From Dictyobacter alpinus (lineage in GTDB: Bacteria; Chloroflexota; Ktedonobacteria; Ktedonobacterales; Ktedonobacteraceae): a stretch of 64,000 nucleotides of DNA. Each line of letters starts with the position of its first letter. Positions within the stretch are counted from its first letter, which is position 1. The notes below the pieces were generated by a model. The model did no database searches. It was given only the letters and a program-made list of their open reading frames with translations, and was not told the DNA's origin. This document shows positions 1 through 8,567 of the stretch, in pieces. The stretch covers positions 4,650,001-4,714,000 of the forward strand of contig NZ_BIFT01000001.1 in the NCBI RefSeq assembly GCF_003967575.1, in the 5' to 3' direction. A program made the translations under genes and the position numbers.

Positions 1-725
1 CCCATGCCCATGCTGTTGAATTAGCTGAATCCTTACAGGCCACCCTGCGTCCTTTTCAAGAAATTTCTGAGGCATTATTGGATGCTGATGTGGTGATTAG
101 TTCTACTAAAGCTCCCCATGCGATTATTACACCAGATATTATCGAGCCTATTATGCGGCAGCGCGAGGATCGTTCTTTATTATTAATCGATCTTGCCTTG
201 CCGCGTGATATCGATCCCGCTGTCGGCGACATGACTCATATACATTTATACAATGTGGATGATCTGCAATCCGAGGCTGAACGTGGTATACAGCTACGTC
301 TACTGGAAGTTGAGCATGTGCAGTCGATTATCGCGCAGGAGGTTGAGTCCTTTGAGCGCTGGCTGAGCTCGCTAGGTGTGGTGGATACGATCAGTGATCT
401 AAGACGCAAGGCGGACACGCTACGTCAGCAAGAGCTGGCCCGTACGATGCGTCAGTTATCTCCTACGCTCTCGGAGCGTGAGATGGCGGCGGTGCAGGAA
501 CTTACGAATCGTTTGATGAATAAATTATTACATACTCCCATGCTGCGTTTAAAAGATGCGGCGGCGGTCGGCCAGGGGCATATCTATGCTGAAGCTATGC
601 GCTATCTGTTTAATTTAGAAGAGAATAATCATGCGACTGACGATAGGAACGCGAGCCAGCAAGCTCGCCATGACCCAGACCCAGTGGATTGTCCAGCGAT
701 TACGCCAGCAGTGGCCAAGCCTTGA
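1..725 (+). CDS. hemA: glutamyl-tRNA reductase, C-terminal part (truncated by window edge)
   Basis: NADPH-dependent reduction of glutamyl-tRNA to glutamate-1-semialdehyde, the first committed step of the C5 route to haem. The frame is open from base 3 and enters the end of the Rossmann domain (VVISSTKAPH, LLIDLALPRDIDP, YNVDDL), followed by the long helical dimerisation domain ending MLRLKDAAA. The 5' end lies outside the window. The last 31 codons overlap the start of hemC by 95 bp in another frame and do not look like a conserved GluTR tail. First gene of a hemA-C-D-Q-L-B operon. Confidence 0.95.
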   Translation, partial: HAHAVELAESLQATLRPFQEISEALLDADVVISSTKAPHAIITPDIIEPIMRQREDRSLLLIDLALPRDIDPAVGDMTHIHLYNVDDLQSEAERGIQLRLLEVEHVQSIIAQEVESFERWLSSLGVVDTISDLRRKADTLRQQELARTMRQLSPTLSEREMAAVQELTNRLMNKLLHTPMLRLKDAAAVGQGHIYAEAMRYLFNLEENNHATDDRNASQQARHDPDPVDCPAITPAVAKP

Positions 726-1632
726 GATCGTTGTTGAACATATTCATACGACCGGCGATCGTGTAACCAATGTTCCTCTTTCTCAAATTGGCACAGATGG
801 AATCTTTGTGACCGAGATTGAGCGGGCCTTACATGAGGGAAGAATTGATCTGGGCGTGCATAGTTTAAAGGATCTACCAACGGTCCAGCCTGATGATCTG
901 CGGCTGGTGATTGTGGGACCACGCGAGGATGTACGTGATGTCTTTGTGTCGCGTGAGCCGTTCCAACTGGAGGATCGCCGTTTGCAGCCCGTTGCGGCCA
1001 CGAATTTTTCTCCGGCTTCCTTGCGCATCGGCACCTGTAGCCTGCGCCGTACCGCGCAACTGCGGGACTTTGCTCCCGAGTCGAGTATTCTTTCTTTGCG
1101 TGGGAATGTTGATACGCGCCTGCGTAAGCTGGATGCGGGCGAGTATGATGGGATTGTGCTGGCGGCGGCTGGCCTGCACCGCCTGGGTTTACAGGAGCAA
1201 CTGGCTGATCGTCTGACCTACTTACCCGTTGAGCTGATGTTGCCGGCTCCCGGTCAGGGGGCGCTGGCCCTTGAGTGCCGGGCCGATGATCGCATTCTGG
1301 AGCTACTGGCTCCCCTGCGCGATGCTGAGGTTGAGGCGACAACGACCGCTGAACGTATGTTTATGCGCCGCCTGGGCGCTGGCTGTTATCTACCGGTGGC
1401 GGCCCATAGTACTATTGCCAACCAAACTCTTTCGATTGCAGGTATCGTCGCCAGCCTGGATGGTCAGCGACGCATTCGAGTGCAGCAGGCTATTTCCTGG
1501 AATGAACATTCGACTCTGGCTGAGGCGGATCAACTCGGTGTCTCACTGGCCGAGTCGGCTCTGGTTCAGGGTGCACAGGAGATTATCCAGGAGCTCACGC
1601 TGCCTCGGGATCGGGAGCGTCTCAATGTCTAG
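631..1632 (+). CDS. hemC: porphobilinogen deaminase (hydroxymethylbilane synthase)
   Basis: Polymerises four porphobilinogens into hydroxymethylbilane. Family motifs run in order: RLTIGTRASKLA at the N terminus, GTDGIFVTEIERAL, HSLKDLPT, GTCSLRR, RGNVDTRLRKL and LPAPGQGAL. Cys252 in LGAGCYLP is the expected attachment site of the dipyrromethane cofactor. The 333-residue length is normal for the family. The start ATG lies inside hemA (95-bp overlap) and the stop overlaps the hemD start, so translational coupling is likely. Confidence 0.97.
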   Translation: MRLTIGTRASKLAMTQTQWIVQRLRQQWPSLEIVVEHIHTTGDRVTNVPLSQIGTDGIFVTEIERALHEGRIDLGVHSLKDLPTVQPDDLRLVIVGPREDVRDVFVSREPFQLEDRRLQPVAATNFSPASLRIGTCSLRRTAQLRDFAPESSILSLRGNVDTRLRKLDAGEYDGIVLAAAGLHRLGLQEQLADRLTYLPVELMLPAPGQGALALECRADDRILELLAPLRDAEVEATTTAERMFMRRLGAGCYLPVAAHSTIANQTLSIAGIVASLDGQRRIRVQQAISWNEHSTLAEADQLGVSLAESALVQGAQEIIQELTLPRDRERLNV

Positions 1633-2473
1633 GAATTCTGTTGCTACTTTAGCGGGCCAGCGCATCCTGGTGACGCGTACACGTGAACAGGCCAGTGCGC
1701 TTAGTGAACGTTTACGTGGCCTGGGGGCTACTCCCATTGAGTTTCCAACCATCAATATCGTTCCTCCTACGGATTGGACTGAGCTGGATGCAGCCTTGCG
1801 CCGTCTCTATGCTCCTACTGCGGCTGAACACTATGACTGGCTGGTGTTGACCAGCACCAATGGTGTCCATATCTGTATGCAGCGTCTGCGCGACCTCGGC
1901 TATGAGCCCGCGGCCATGCAAAATGTACGTATCGCTACGATTGGACCAGCCACGGCGGCGGCGCTGGTTGAATATGGCTTACATGCCGATCTGGTTCCTG
2001 ATGAATATATTGCTGAAGGCGTGATCAGTGCGTTGCTGAATGATGCGCAGGAGCGTGGTATCTCACTGAAGGGACAGCGTGTGCTGCTGGCCCGGGCCGC
2101 TGAGGCGCGTAAGATTCTGCCGCTGGAGCTGCGCGCAGCTGGTGCGCTGGTTGATGAGGTGCCTGCCTACTATACTCAGACCGTCGCACGCGACGATGAG
2201 CGCGGACGTGAGATCCTGCTGCAACTCCAGCAGGGCGAACTCGATATTTTAACCTTTACCAGTTCTTCAACCGTACGCAATTTTGTTTCCTGGCTGAACA
2301 GCTGTGCCCCTGACGCCCTCAAACTGGTGCGGCAGCAGGTACTCCTGGCGAGTATTGGTCCCATTACATCACAGACGGCTTGCGAGCTTGGCCTCAACGT
2401 TGATATTGAGGCGACCGAGTTCACTATCGAGGGTCTGGTGCATGCACTAGTGTTATATAAGGAAAAGAAATAA
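1625..2473 (+). CDS. hemD: uroporphyrinogen-III synthase
   Basis: Cyclises hydroxymethylbilane to uroporphyrinogen III. I place the start at ATG 1625, which overlaps the hemC stop by 8 bp and gives 282 residues beginning MSRNSVATLAGQRILVTRTR. The open frame continues upstream, but only inside hemC. Typical HemD features are the N-terminal ILVTRTREQASALSERLR, LVLTSTNGV, and the C-terminal LTFTSSSTVRNF and ASIGPITSQTACELG segments. The family is poorly conserved, but the operon position is decisive. Confidence 0.93.
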   Translation: MSRNSVATLAGQRILVTRTREQASALSERLRGLGATPIEFPTINIVPPTDWTELDAALRRLYAPTAAEHYDWLVLTSTNGVHICMQRLRDLGYEPAAMQNVRIATIGPATAAALVEYGLHADLVPDEYIAEGVISALLNDAQERGISLKGQRVLLARAAEARKILPLELRAAGALVDEVPAYYTQTVARDDERGREILLQLQQGELDILTFTSSSTVRNFVSWLNSCAPDALKLVRQQVLLASIGPITSQTACELGLNVDIEATEFTIEGLVHALVLYKEKK

Positions 2474-3243
2474 TGGCAGATCAAGTAACTTCAATTGCTG
2501 ACAATGCTACCCCACAGTCTGATGCGCAGCCAGCCGCGGCTCGACCAAAGCCAAAGCAGCCTCGTCAGTTAGTGCGCTTTAGCTTCTATAAATTGGATCC
2601 ACAGTGGCAGTTGTTGCCTGAAGATGTACGCGCCAAAGGCAAGCAGCAACTCAAGCAGCTCTACGCCGATTACGCGGCCGATGATGAGCTGATCCGCAGC
2701 TTCTCGCTCTATGGTCTGCGTTCAGATGTCGATTTTATGATCTGGCAGGCGACCTATGATGTGGATAATCTGCGCCGTTTCAGTAGTCTGGTGCGCCGCA
2801 GTCTGATGGGACCCTACCTGCGTGAGGAACGTTCGATGCTGTCGATGACCAAGCGCTCGGTCTATGTAGGTAAAAACGCTCGCGGTGCCCATGATCCCCG
2901 CCTGGTAATTACTCCTGAGGATCGCAAGTATCTGTTTGTCTATCCCTTCATCAAGACGCGTGCCTGGTATGCCTTGCCGATGGAAGATCGCAAGCGCATG
3001 ATGGGTGAGCATATCCGTGTCGGCCTCACCTATCCGAGTGTCTCGCTGAATACGACCTACTCCTTTGGTATCGATGACCAGGAGTTCGTGGTGGCGTTTG
3101 AGACTGATAATATTCATGACTTCCTGGATCTGGTGCAGGAGTTACGTGAGACCGAGGCCAGTATGTATACCTTACGCGATACTCCAATGTATACCTGTGT
3201 GGCCGAGCCATTCGATCAGATACTGGAGTCGCTTGGGGCGTAG
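2473..3243 (+). CDS. hemQ: chlorite dismutase-like coproheme decarboxylase (HemQ/ChdC)
   Basis: Predicted to decarboxylate iron-coproporphyrin III to haem b, the last step of the coproporphyrin-dependent pathway. The ATG overlaps the hemD stop by one base. A Pro/Ala-rich 30-residue N-terminal extension precedes the ferredoxin-like Chld fold. YPFIK holds Tyr157, matching the family's catalytic Tyr. MMGEH holds His180, matching the proximal haem ligand. WYALPMEDRKRMMGEH is highly typical of HemQ. It indicates coproporphyrin-type haem synthesis, as in Firmicutes and Actinobacteria. The later genes hemE, hemY and hemH are not in this window. Confidence 0.92.
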   Translation: MADQVTSIADNATPQSDAQPAAARPKPKQPRQLVRFSFYKLDPQWQLLPEDVRAKGKQQLKQLYADYAADDELIRSFSLYGLRSDVDFMIWQATYDVDNLRRFSSLVRRSLMGPYLREERSMLSMTKRSVYVGKNARGAHDPRLVITPEDRKYLFVYPFIKTRAWYALPMEDRKRMMGEHIRVGLTYPSVSLNTTYSFGIDDQEFVVAFETDNIHDFLDLVQELRETEASMYTLRDTPMYTCVAEPFDQILESLGA

Positions 3244-3267
3244 GTTAGGATTTTGAGGGGATAATTT

Positions 3268-4581
3268 ATGCAGACATCACATTCTGGCGCGTTTTCGCTG
3301 GCTCGTTCGCAGGAGCTTTTTTCGGAGGCCCAGCAGTTGCTGCCAGGGGGCGTGAATAGTCCTGTACGTGCTTTTCGTGGCGTGGGTGGCGAGCCTGTCT
3401 TTATTGAGCGCGCCAATGGGGCCTATCTACATGATGTGGATGGCCACCGTTACCTGGATTATGTGCAGTCCTGGGGTCCGATGATCCTTGGTCATACCTA
3501 TCCTTCGGTGGTTGAGGCGGTCATCAATGCCAGTCAGCGCGGCTTTAGCTTTGGGGCTCCCACAGAGGCTGAGAATGTACTGGCTCGCCTGGTTATCGAG
3601 TCGGTGCCTTCGGTTGAGATGATCCGCTTTGTCAATTCGGGGACCGAGGCGACGATGAGCGCTCTCCGCCTGGCCCGCGCCTATACTGGTCGCGACAAGA
3701 TTATCAAATTTAGCGGTTGCTATCATGGACATGCCGATATGCTGCTGGTGCAGGCCGGCTCTGGTGTGGCTACCATGGGACTCCCCGATAGTCCTGGCGT
3801 GCCGGCTCAGACGACGCAGAATACACTGACCGCCGAGTATAACGATACTGCAGCCGTTGAACAACTCTTTGCGACCTATCCCGATGATATCGCCGCCGTC
3901 ATCGTTGAGCCAATCGCGGCCAACATGGGACTTGTCCCGCCCACCCCAGGCTTTCTGGAGTCCTTGCGCGAGTTGACTGAACGCCATCATGCGGTCCTGA
4001 TCTTTGATGAGGTGATGACCGGTTTCCGCGTCGCGCTCGGCGGCATGCAGGAGCGTGCGCAGATTACGCCTGATCTCACCTGCTTTGGTAAGATTATTGG
4101 TGGTGGCCTGCCGGTTGGTGCCTATGGCGGACGCCGCGAGATTATGTCTCTGGTCGCCCCCCTTGGACCTATGTATCAGGCCGGTACGCTCTCGGGTAAT
4201 CCTTTAGCTATGGCCGCGGGCATCGCTACCCTGACCGAGTTGCGTAAGCCTGGACAATATCAGGAGCTTGAGCGTAAGGGTCAGGTGCTTGAAGAAGGCT
4301 TTACAAAGGCGCTCCAGGACCACCATATCCAGGCCAGCTTTGTGCGTATCGGCGCCATGTTCTGCCTGTACTTTAACGCAGAGCCAGTTGTCAATTATAC
4401 CGTTGCCAAACATTCAGATACGGCGCGCTTTGCGCAGTACTTCTGGAACATGTTAGAGCACGGTATCTATCTTCCACCATCCCAATTTGAGTCCTGTTTC
4501 ATCTCGCTTGCTCTTGAGGATGCTATGCTCGAAGAGACGATCCGTGCGGCGTCCACCTGCCTGGGCGCACTTATATCATAG
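3268..4581 (+). CDS. hemL: glutamate-1-semialdehyde 2,1-aminomutase
   Basis: PLP enzyme converting glutamate-1-semialdehyde to 5-aminolevulinate, directly after HemA in the pathway. The 437-residue protein shows LLPGGVNSPVRAF, the substrate-site NSGTEATMSALRLAR, SGCYHGHAD, and FDEVMTGFR. FGKIIGGGLPVGAYGG carries the Schiff-base Lys275. A start at 3268 follows GAGGGG with suitable spacing. It lies 24 bp downstream of hemQ and 23 bp upstream of hemB, in one transcription unit. Confidence 0.97.
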   Translation: MQTSHSGAFSLARSQELFSEAQQLLPGGVNSPVRAFRGVGGEPVFIERANGAYLHDVDGHRYLDYVQSWGPMILGHTYPSVVEAVINASQRGFSFGAPTEAENVLARLVIESVPSVEMIRFVNSGTEATMSALRLARAYTGRDKIIKFSGCYHGHADMLLVQAGSGVATMGLPDSPGVPAQTTQNTLTAEYNDTAAVEQLFATYPDDIAAVIVEPIAANMGLVPPTPGFLESLRELTERHHAVLIFDEVMTGFRVALGGMQERAQITPDLTCFGKIIGGGLPVGAYGGRREIMSLVAPLGPMYQAGTLSGNPLAMAAGIATLTELRKPGQYQELERKGQVLEEGFTKALQDHHIQASFVRIGAMFCLYFNAEPVVNYTVAKHSDTARFAQYFWNMLEHGIYLPPSQFESCFISLALEDAMLEETIRAASTCLGALIS

Positions 4582-4604
4582 AAAGAAAGAAGTGGAGTGA
4601 GAGG

Positions 4605-5588
4605 ATGAAGATGAATACATTTCCCCATGTGCGCCTGCGCCGCTTGCGTCAGAATGAGAAGATCCGTGGCATGGTTCGTGAGACGCATCTACGCGTCGAT
4701 CAGTTGATCTACCCGCTCTTTATCGCGGAAGGTCTGACCGAGCCCAGCGAGATCTCCTCGATGCCTGGTATTATGCAATGGCCCCTGGACCAGATTGGTG
4801 GCGAAGTCAAACGCGTCGCTGACCTTGGCATCCCGGCTGTCCTGCTCTTCGGTATTCCCAATGAGAAGGACGAAGTGGGCTCACAGGCCTATTCCGAACA
4901 TGGTGTGATCCAGGAGGCGATTCGCCGCATCAAAGTGGAGTCACCTGAGACCTTGATCATTACTGATGTCTGTCTCTGTGAGTACACCAGCCATGGTCAC
5001 TGTGGCGTCATCCACAATGGGACCGTACAAAACGACGAATCACTGAATTTGCTAGCCCAAATGGCGCTCTCACATGTCGAAGCTGGCGCGGATATTGTGG
5101 CCCCTTCAGACATGATGGATGGTCGTGTCGGCGCGATTCGGCTCCTCCTTGACGAGCATGGTTTTAACCAGACCCCCATAATGTCCTACTCGGTCAAATA
5201 CGCATCTGGCTTCTACGGACCATTTCGTGAGGCCGCCGGATCCACCCCACAGTTTGGTGATCGCCGTGCCTACCAGATGGATCCCGCCAATGTACGCGAA
5301 GCTCTACGCGAGCTTGAGCAGGACCTCAGCGAGGGAGCCGATATGGTCATGGTCAAGCCAGCCCTATCCTACCTCGACGTCATTCGTCAGGTACGGGACA
5401 ACTGTGACCTCCCTGTGATTGCATATAACGTCAGCGGGGAGTATTCTATGGTCAAGGCCGCAGCCCAGAATGGTTGGATCGACGAACAACGCGTCGTCAT
5501 GGAGATCCTCACCGGCATCCGCCGTGCTGGTGCCGACATGATCATCACCTACTTCGCACCAGAAGTCGCCCAATGGCTACGTAGCTAA
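4605..5588 (+). CDS. hemB: delta-aminolevulinic acid dehydratase (porphobilinogen synthase)
   Basis: Condenses two 5-aminolevulinates into porphobilinogen. The 327-residue TIM-barrel protein has the Cys-rich metal site DVCLCEYTSHGHCG at about residues 121-134, which suggests a zinc form. It also has the two Schiff-base lysine regions SVKYASGFYGPFREAAGS and VMVKPALSYLD. GAGAGG precedes the ATG. It is the last gene of the haem operon; a hairpin terminator follows. Confidence 0.97.
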   Translation: MKMNTFPHVRLRRLRQNEKIRGMVRETHLRVDQLIYPLFIAEGLTEPSEISSMPGIMQWPLDQIGGEVKRVADLGIPAVLLFGIPNEKDEVGSQAYSEHGVIQEAIRRIKVESPETLIITDVCLCEYTSHGHCGVIHNGTVQNDESLNLLAQMALSHVEAGADIVAPSDMMDGRVGAIRLLLDEHGFNQTPIMSYSVKYASGFYGPFREAAGSTPQFGDRRAYQMDPANVREALRELEQDLSEGADMVMVKPALSYLDVIRQVRDNCDLPVIAYNVSGEYSMVKAAAQNGWIDEQRVVMEILTGIRRAGADMIITYFAPEVAQWLRS

Positions 5589-5620
5589 CCCTTGCAGACT
5601 GTGTTATAGTGGCAATAAAT

Positions 5621-5652
5621 GGCAGCGCTGAATAACAACAATCAGCGCTGCC
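5621..5652 (+). terminator. hairpin after hemB
   Basis: GGCAGCGCTGA and TCAGCGCTGCC form a perfect 11-bp stem around a 10-nt A-rich loop, 33 bp after the hemB stop. The T-run after it is weak, so termination is inferred from position. Confidence 0.6.
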
Positions 5653-5676
5653 CTCATTTATAACCTGGTAGCCACA

Positions 5677-5827
5677 TAACGGCAGGGCTTGCCCCTGCAA
5701 CCGGTGGACGCACGACCATGCACAAGCAGTACGCAGTACGCGCCTGGATATGTTCGCCTTTACACGATCACGTTTTTTGAACAACGTTACGTACGTGAAC
5801 GGGTTGCAGGGGCAAGCCCTGCCGTTA
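5677..5827. repeat. MITE-like palindromic element, GGCAGGGC family
   Basis: A 26-bp perfect terminal inverted repeat (5677-5702 and 5802-5827) begins TAACGGCAGGGCTTGCCCC and encloses about 100 bp without a gene. The TIR core is itself a small palindrome (GCAGGGC-TT-GCCCCTGC). The same core recurs near 9773, 28981, 35672 and in the larger element at 60768-61054. It is a non-autonomous repeat; no transposase is visible. Confidence 0.8.
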
Positions 5828-6381
5828 CTTTTTACATTACAAAGGAGATCACCTAACGCGGAGAATGCATTTTCCCCGCCAGAAAGCGGCAAAACCCAGC
5901 AAACAACAAAGCCTTACCAGCCTCACCCATCAAAGTAGCAATAAACCCAAAAGTAAGGCCCAGGGTGATCCCAATTCTACCCGCGGGATGTCGCATAACC
6001 TGTTGTAGTACGTGCATGTATGCCTGCCCTTTATACTGATAATAGCTGCCCTTAAAACATGGATAGTTCGGCTTTCCAGTAGGAACCAACGTCGAAACCT
6101 ACAAAGGTAACGTAGCATATATGGGCTACCAATGTCTATAGGGGAAAACAGCAAAAATGTCTGGTGTTATCAGAAATGTGAGTCTTTGTAAGTACCTTAA
6201 AGAACCAAAAGATTAAAAAAAGAAATTCCTTTAAAATCCTGTTACCATTCTATTGCCTATTGCGTTTTTCTTTGGTATAAGGGAACTACATTTCGAACTA
6301 AGGTTTTTCTAATATAAATTTTAAGGTTTTTCTAAGGTTGTCGTTATCACAAATTATTAAAAAAGAGAGAAGTGTTGTGTA
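5828..6381. other. gene-poor intergenic stretch before the GH15 gene
   Basis: No reading frame here has recognisable protein features or a convincing ribosome site. The right half is AT-rich and includes the direct repeat annotated separately. It probably holds the promoter of the glycosidase gene. Confidence 0.5.
6300..6335 (+). promoter_or_regulatory. direct repeat AAGGTTTTTCTAA x2 upstream of GH15 gene
   Basis: The 13-mer AAGGTTTTTCTAA occurs at 6300-6312 and again at 6323-6335, a 23-bp period (about two helical turns). It lies 47 bp before the start codon. This arrangement fits binding of a dimeric response regulator or activator. The regulator is unknown. Confidence 0.45.
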
Positions 6382-8367
6382 ATGGTTGGGAAAAACGAAC
6401 TCAATCGCACATATCTGCCGATTAATTCGTATGGCGTCATTGGCGATTGCCATTCGGCGGTACTCGTATCGCCGGACGGGTCAGTAGACTGGGGATGTCT
6501 ACCGGACTTTGATAGCCCGGCCATCTTTTGTCGTTTGTTGGATGCTGAGCGGGGCGGTTTCTTCCAGATTGCTCCGACTGAAGGAAATATTCCTGGTTCT
6601 CAGCGTTACTTGCGTGGAAGTAATGTGTTACAGACGCGCTTTGCCAGTATTGCGGGTGAGGTGGTGCTGACAGACTTTATGCCTGTTGAGACCCTGAGCG
6701 CATGGCCGTATAAGGCTATGAATAACAATACCTGGACTCGTGAAGATGGTTCTTGCCACTGTATGGTGCGCATCGTTGAATGCATGCATGGCGAGATGTC
6801 GGTGACTATGCGCCTCAAGGTGACACCAAATTATGCTGGCGATGCCAGTGATGTTGAACTGGTTCCTGATCACCTGGGAGCTTTGATTACCAGTGGTCAG
6901 CAACATGTGGCTCTGGCGATTGTTGGCGCGGGCCTGTTGCCATCGTACTCTGTACAGGTGGTAAAAGAGGCCGAGGATACACATGCGACGATAGTTGCAC
7001 AGGTAACGTTGCGCGAAGGTGAGCGTTTATTGTTTGCGGTTGGCATGGGGCGTACTGCTCGTTCAGCACGTCGTCTGGTACAAGAAGAGTTGCCGACCCG
7101 TAACTTTGATGCTGAACTGGCTCATACGTTACACGCCTGGCGCAAATGGGTCGCTGGTAGCAGCTATCACGGTCCTTATGCCGAGTGGGTTGAGCGCAGC
7201 GCGCTGGCCCTGAAGCTGATGACCTATGCTCCTACGGGTGCGATCGTTGCGGCTCCTACGACTTCTTTGCCTGAAGATCTGGGTGGTGTACGCAACTGGG
7301 ACTATCGCTTTACCTGGTTACGTGATGCGACCTTTACGCTCTACGCGTTCAATGTACTGGGCTTTACTGAAGAGGCACGCGCGTTTACCCATTGGCTGCG
7401 TCGTCTCTCTTACGCCAATGGTGAAGATCTACAGATTATGTATGGTATCCGTGGTGAGCGTGATCTGGCAGAATTTGAACTTCATCATTTAAGTGGATAC
7501 TACAATTCAAGTCCTGTCCGTATCGGTAATGGTGCGGCCGAGCAGAAGCAGATGGATGTGTTTGGCGAGGTACTGGATTGTATCCATTTGTACCGTCGCC
7601 AGGGCAGCTTTGAGCGCTACGGTGAGACCCTGGATGGTCCATTGTGGTCCATGATGCGTATGCTGGTTGATCATGTTTGTAGCCACTGGCAGGAACCAGA
7701 TAGTGGTATCTGGGAGGTCCGTGGTGGCCTGCGTCATTTTGTCTATTCCAAGGTTATGTGCTGGGTTGCGCTGGATCGTGGTATCCGGGCCGCTGAGCAG
7801 GAACACCTGGAGGCCGATCTCCCACGCTGGATCGCTGTGCGTGACCAGATTCGGGCCGACATCTTGATGAATGGCTATGACACAACCCTGGGTGCATTTA
7901 CACAGTCCTATGGTGATGGCACACTTGATGCTTCAAATCTCCTGTTGCCGCTGGTCGGTTTCATCGCACCTGATGACCCGCGTATGCGTTCAACGGTTGA
8001 TCGTATGATCGAACAGCTGACCGATGAGCATGGATTCCTTTATCGCTACCACGCGGAAGACGGTCTGGAAGGCTCGGAAGGCACATTCGCGATCTGCACT
8101 TTCTGGTTAGTCGATAACCTGGCCATGCAGGGCCGTGTCGATGAAGCTCGTTCTTTGTTTGAGCGTTTATTGACCCATGCTGGCCGCTTAGGATTGTTTG
8201 CTGAGGAAATTGATTCCGAGAGAGATATGGCCTTAGGCAACTATCCACAGGCGTTTACGCATATTGCTTTGATCAATAGTGCGAACAATCTACGTAAGGC
8301 AGAGATCCGTATGGGAGAGCATCACACCGATCCACTGGTGGCCGCGATCCGCTTGCAGAAGCAATAG
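6382..8367 (+). CDS. glycoside hydrolase family 15 protein (glucoamylase/trehalase-like)
   Basis: A 661-residue cytosolic protein without a signal peptide. The N-terminal beta-sandwich begins INSYGVIGDCHSAVLVSPDG, a signature of the bacterial and archaeal GH15 glucoamylase/trehalase group. The (alpha/alpha)6 catalytic barrel contains GGVRNWDYRFTWLRDATF and, near the C terminus, GLFAEEIDSERD with Glu608/Glu609 in the expected catalytic-base position, then GNYPQAFTHIALI. Members cleave glucose from alpha-glucans or trehalose; which applies here cannot be decided. AAGAGAGAAG provides a purine-rich ribosome site. Confidence 0.9.
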   Translation: MVGKNELNRTYLPINSYGVIGDCHSAVLVSPDGSVDWGCLPDFDSPAIFCRLLDAERGGFFQIAPTEGNIPGSQRYLRGSNVLQTRFASIAGEVVLTDFMPVETLSAWPYKAMNNNTWTREDGSCHCMVRIVECMHGEMSVTMRLKVTPNYAGDASDVELVPDHLGALITSGQQHVALAIVGAGLLPSYSVQVVKEAEDTHATIVAQVTLREGERLLFAVGMGRTARSARRLVQEELPTRNFDAELAHTLHAWRKWVAGSSYHGPYAEWVERSALALKLMTYAPTGAIVAAPTTSLPEDLGGVRNWDYRFTWLRDATFTLYAFNVLGFTEEARAFTHWLRRLSYANGEDLQIMYGIRGERDLAEFELHHLSGYYNSSPVRIGNGAAEQKQMDVFGEVLDCIHLYRRQGSFERYGETLDGPLWSMMRMLVDHVCSHWQEPDSGIWEVRGGLRHFVYSKVMCWVALDRGIRAAEQEHLEADLPRWIAVRDQIRADILMNGYDTTLGAFTQSYGDGTLDASNLLLPLVGFIAPDDPRMRSTVDRMIEQLTDEHGFLYRYHAEDGLEGSEGTFAICTFWLVDNLAMQGRVDEARSLFERLLTHAGRLGLFAEEIDSERDMALGNYPQAFTHIALINSANNLRKAEIRMGEHHTDPLVAAIRLQKQ

Positions 8368-8419
8368 TACTCAACAGGCGACTGGTCTTTATTATCCCGC
8401 AATTATTCATCTTTTTGAT

Positions 8420-8458
8420 CGAGGGGGCGCTATGAATGGCGCCCCCTCGGTTTTTTTT
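8420..8458 (+). terminator. Rho-independent terminator after GH15 gene
   Basis: CGAGGGGGCGC pairs with GCGCCCCCTCG across an 8-nt loop and is followed by eight Ts. Confidence 0.93.
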
Positions 8459-8567
8459 GTGTTTTTGCGCATCTATGCGATAATAAGCCGATATCAAAAA
8501 GCACAAGGACCTTTTTCCCTTGCTTTCCTACCGCCGTGAGCGGTTATACATAGAAGGAGTACGTGGT

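Noticed and set aside
5853..6154. Minus-strand open frames of 74-78 codons
   Set aside because: No ribosome site, no family signature and no neighbours that fit; they lie in a repeat-rich spacer.
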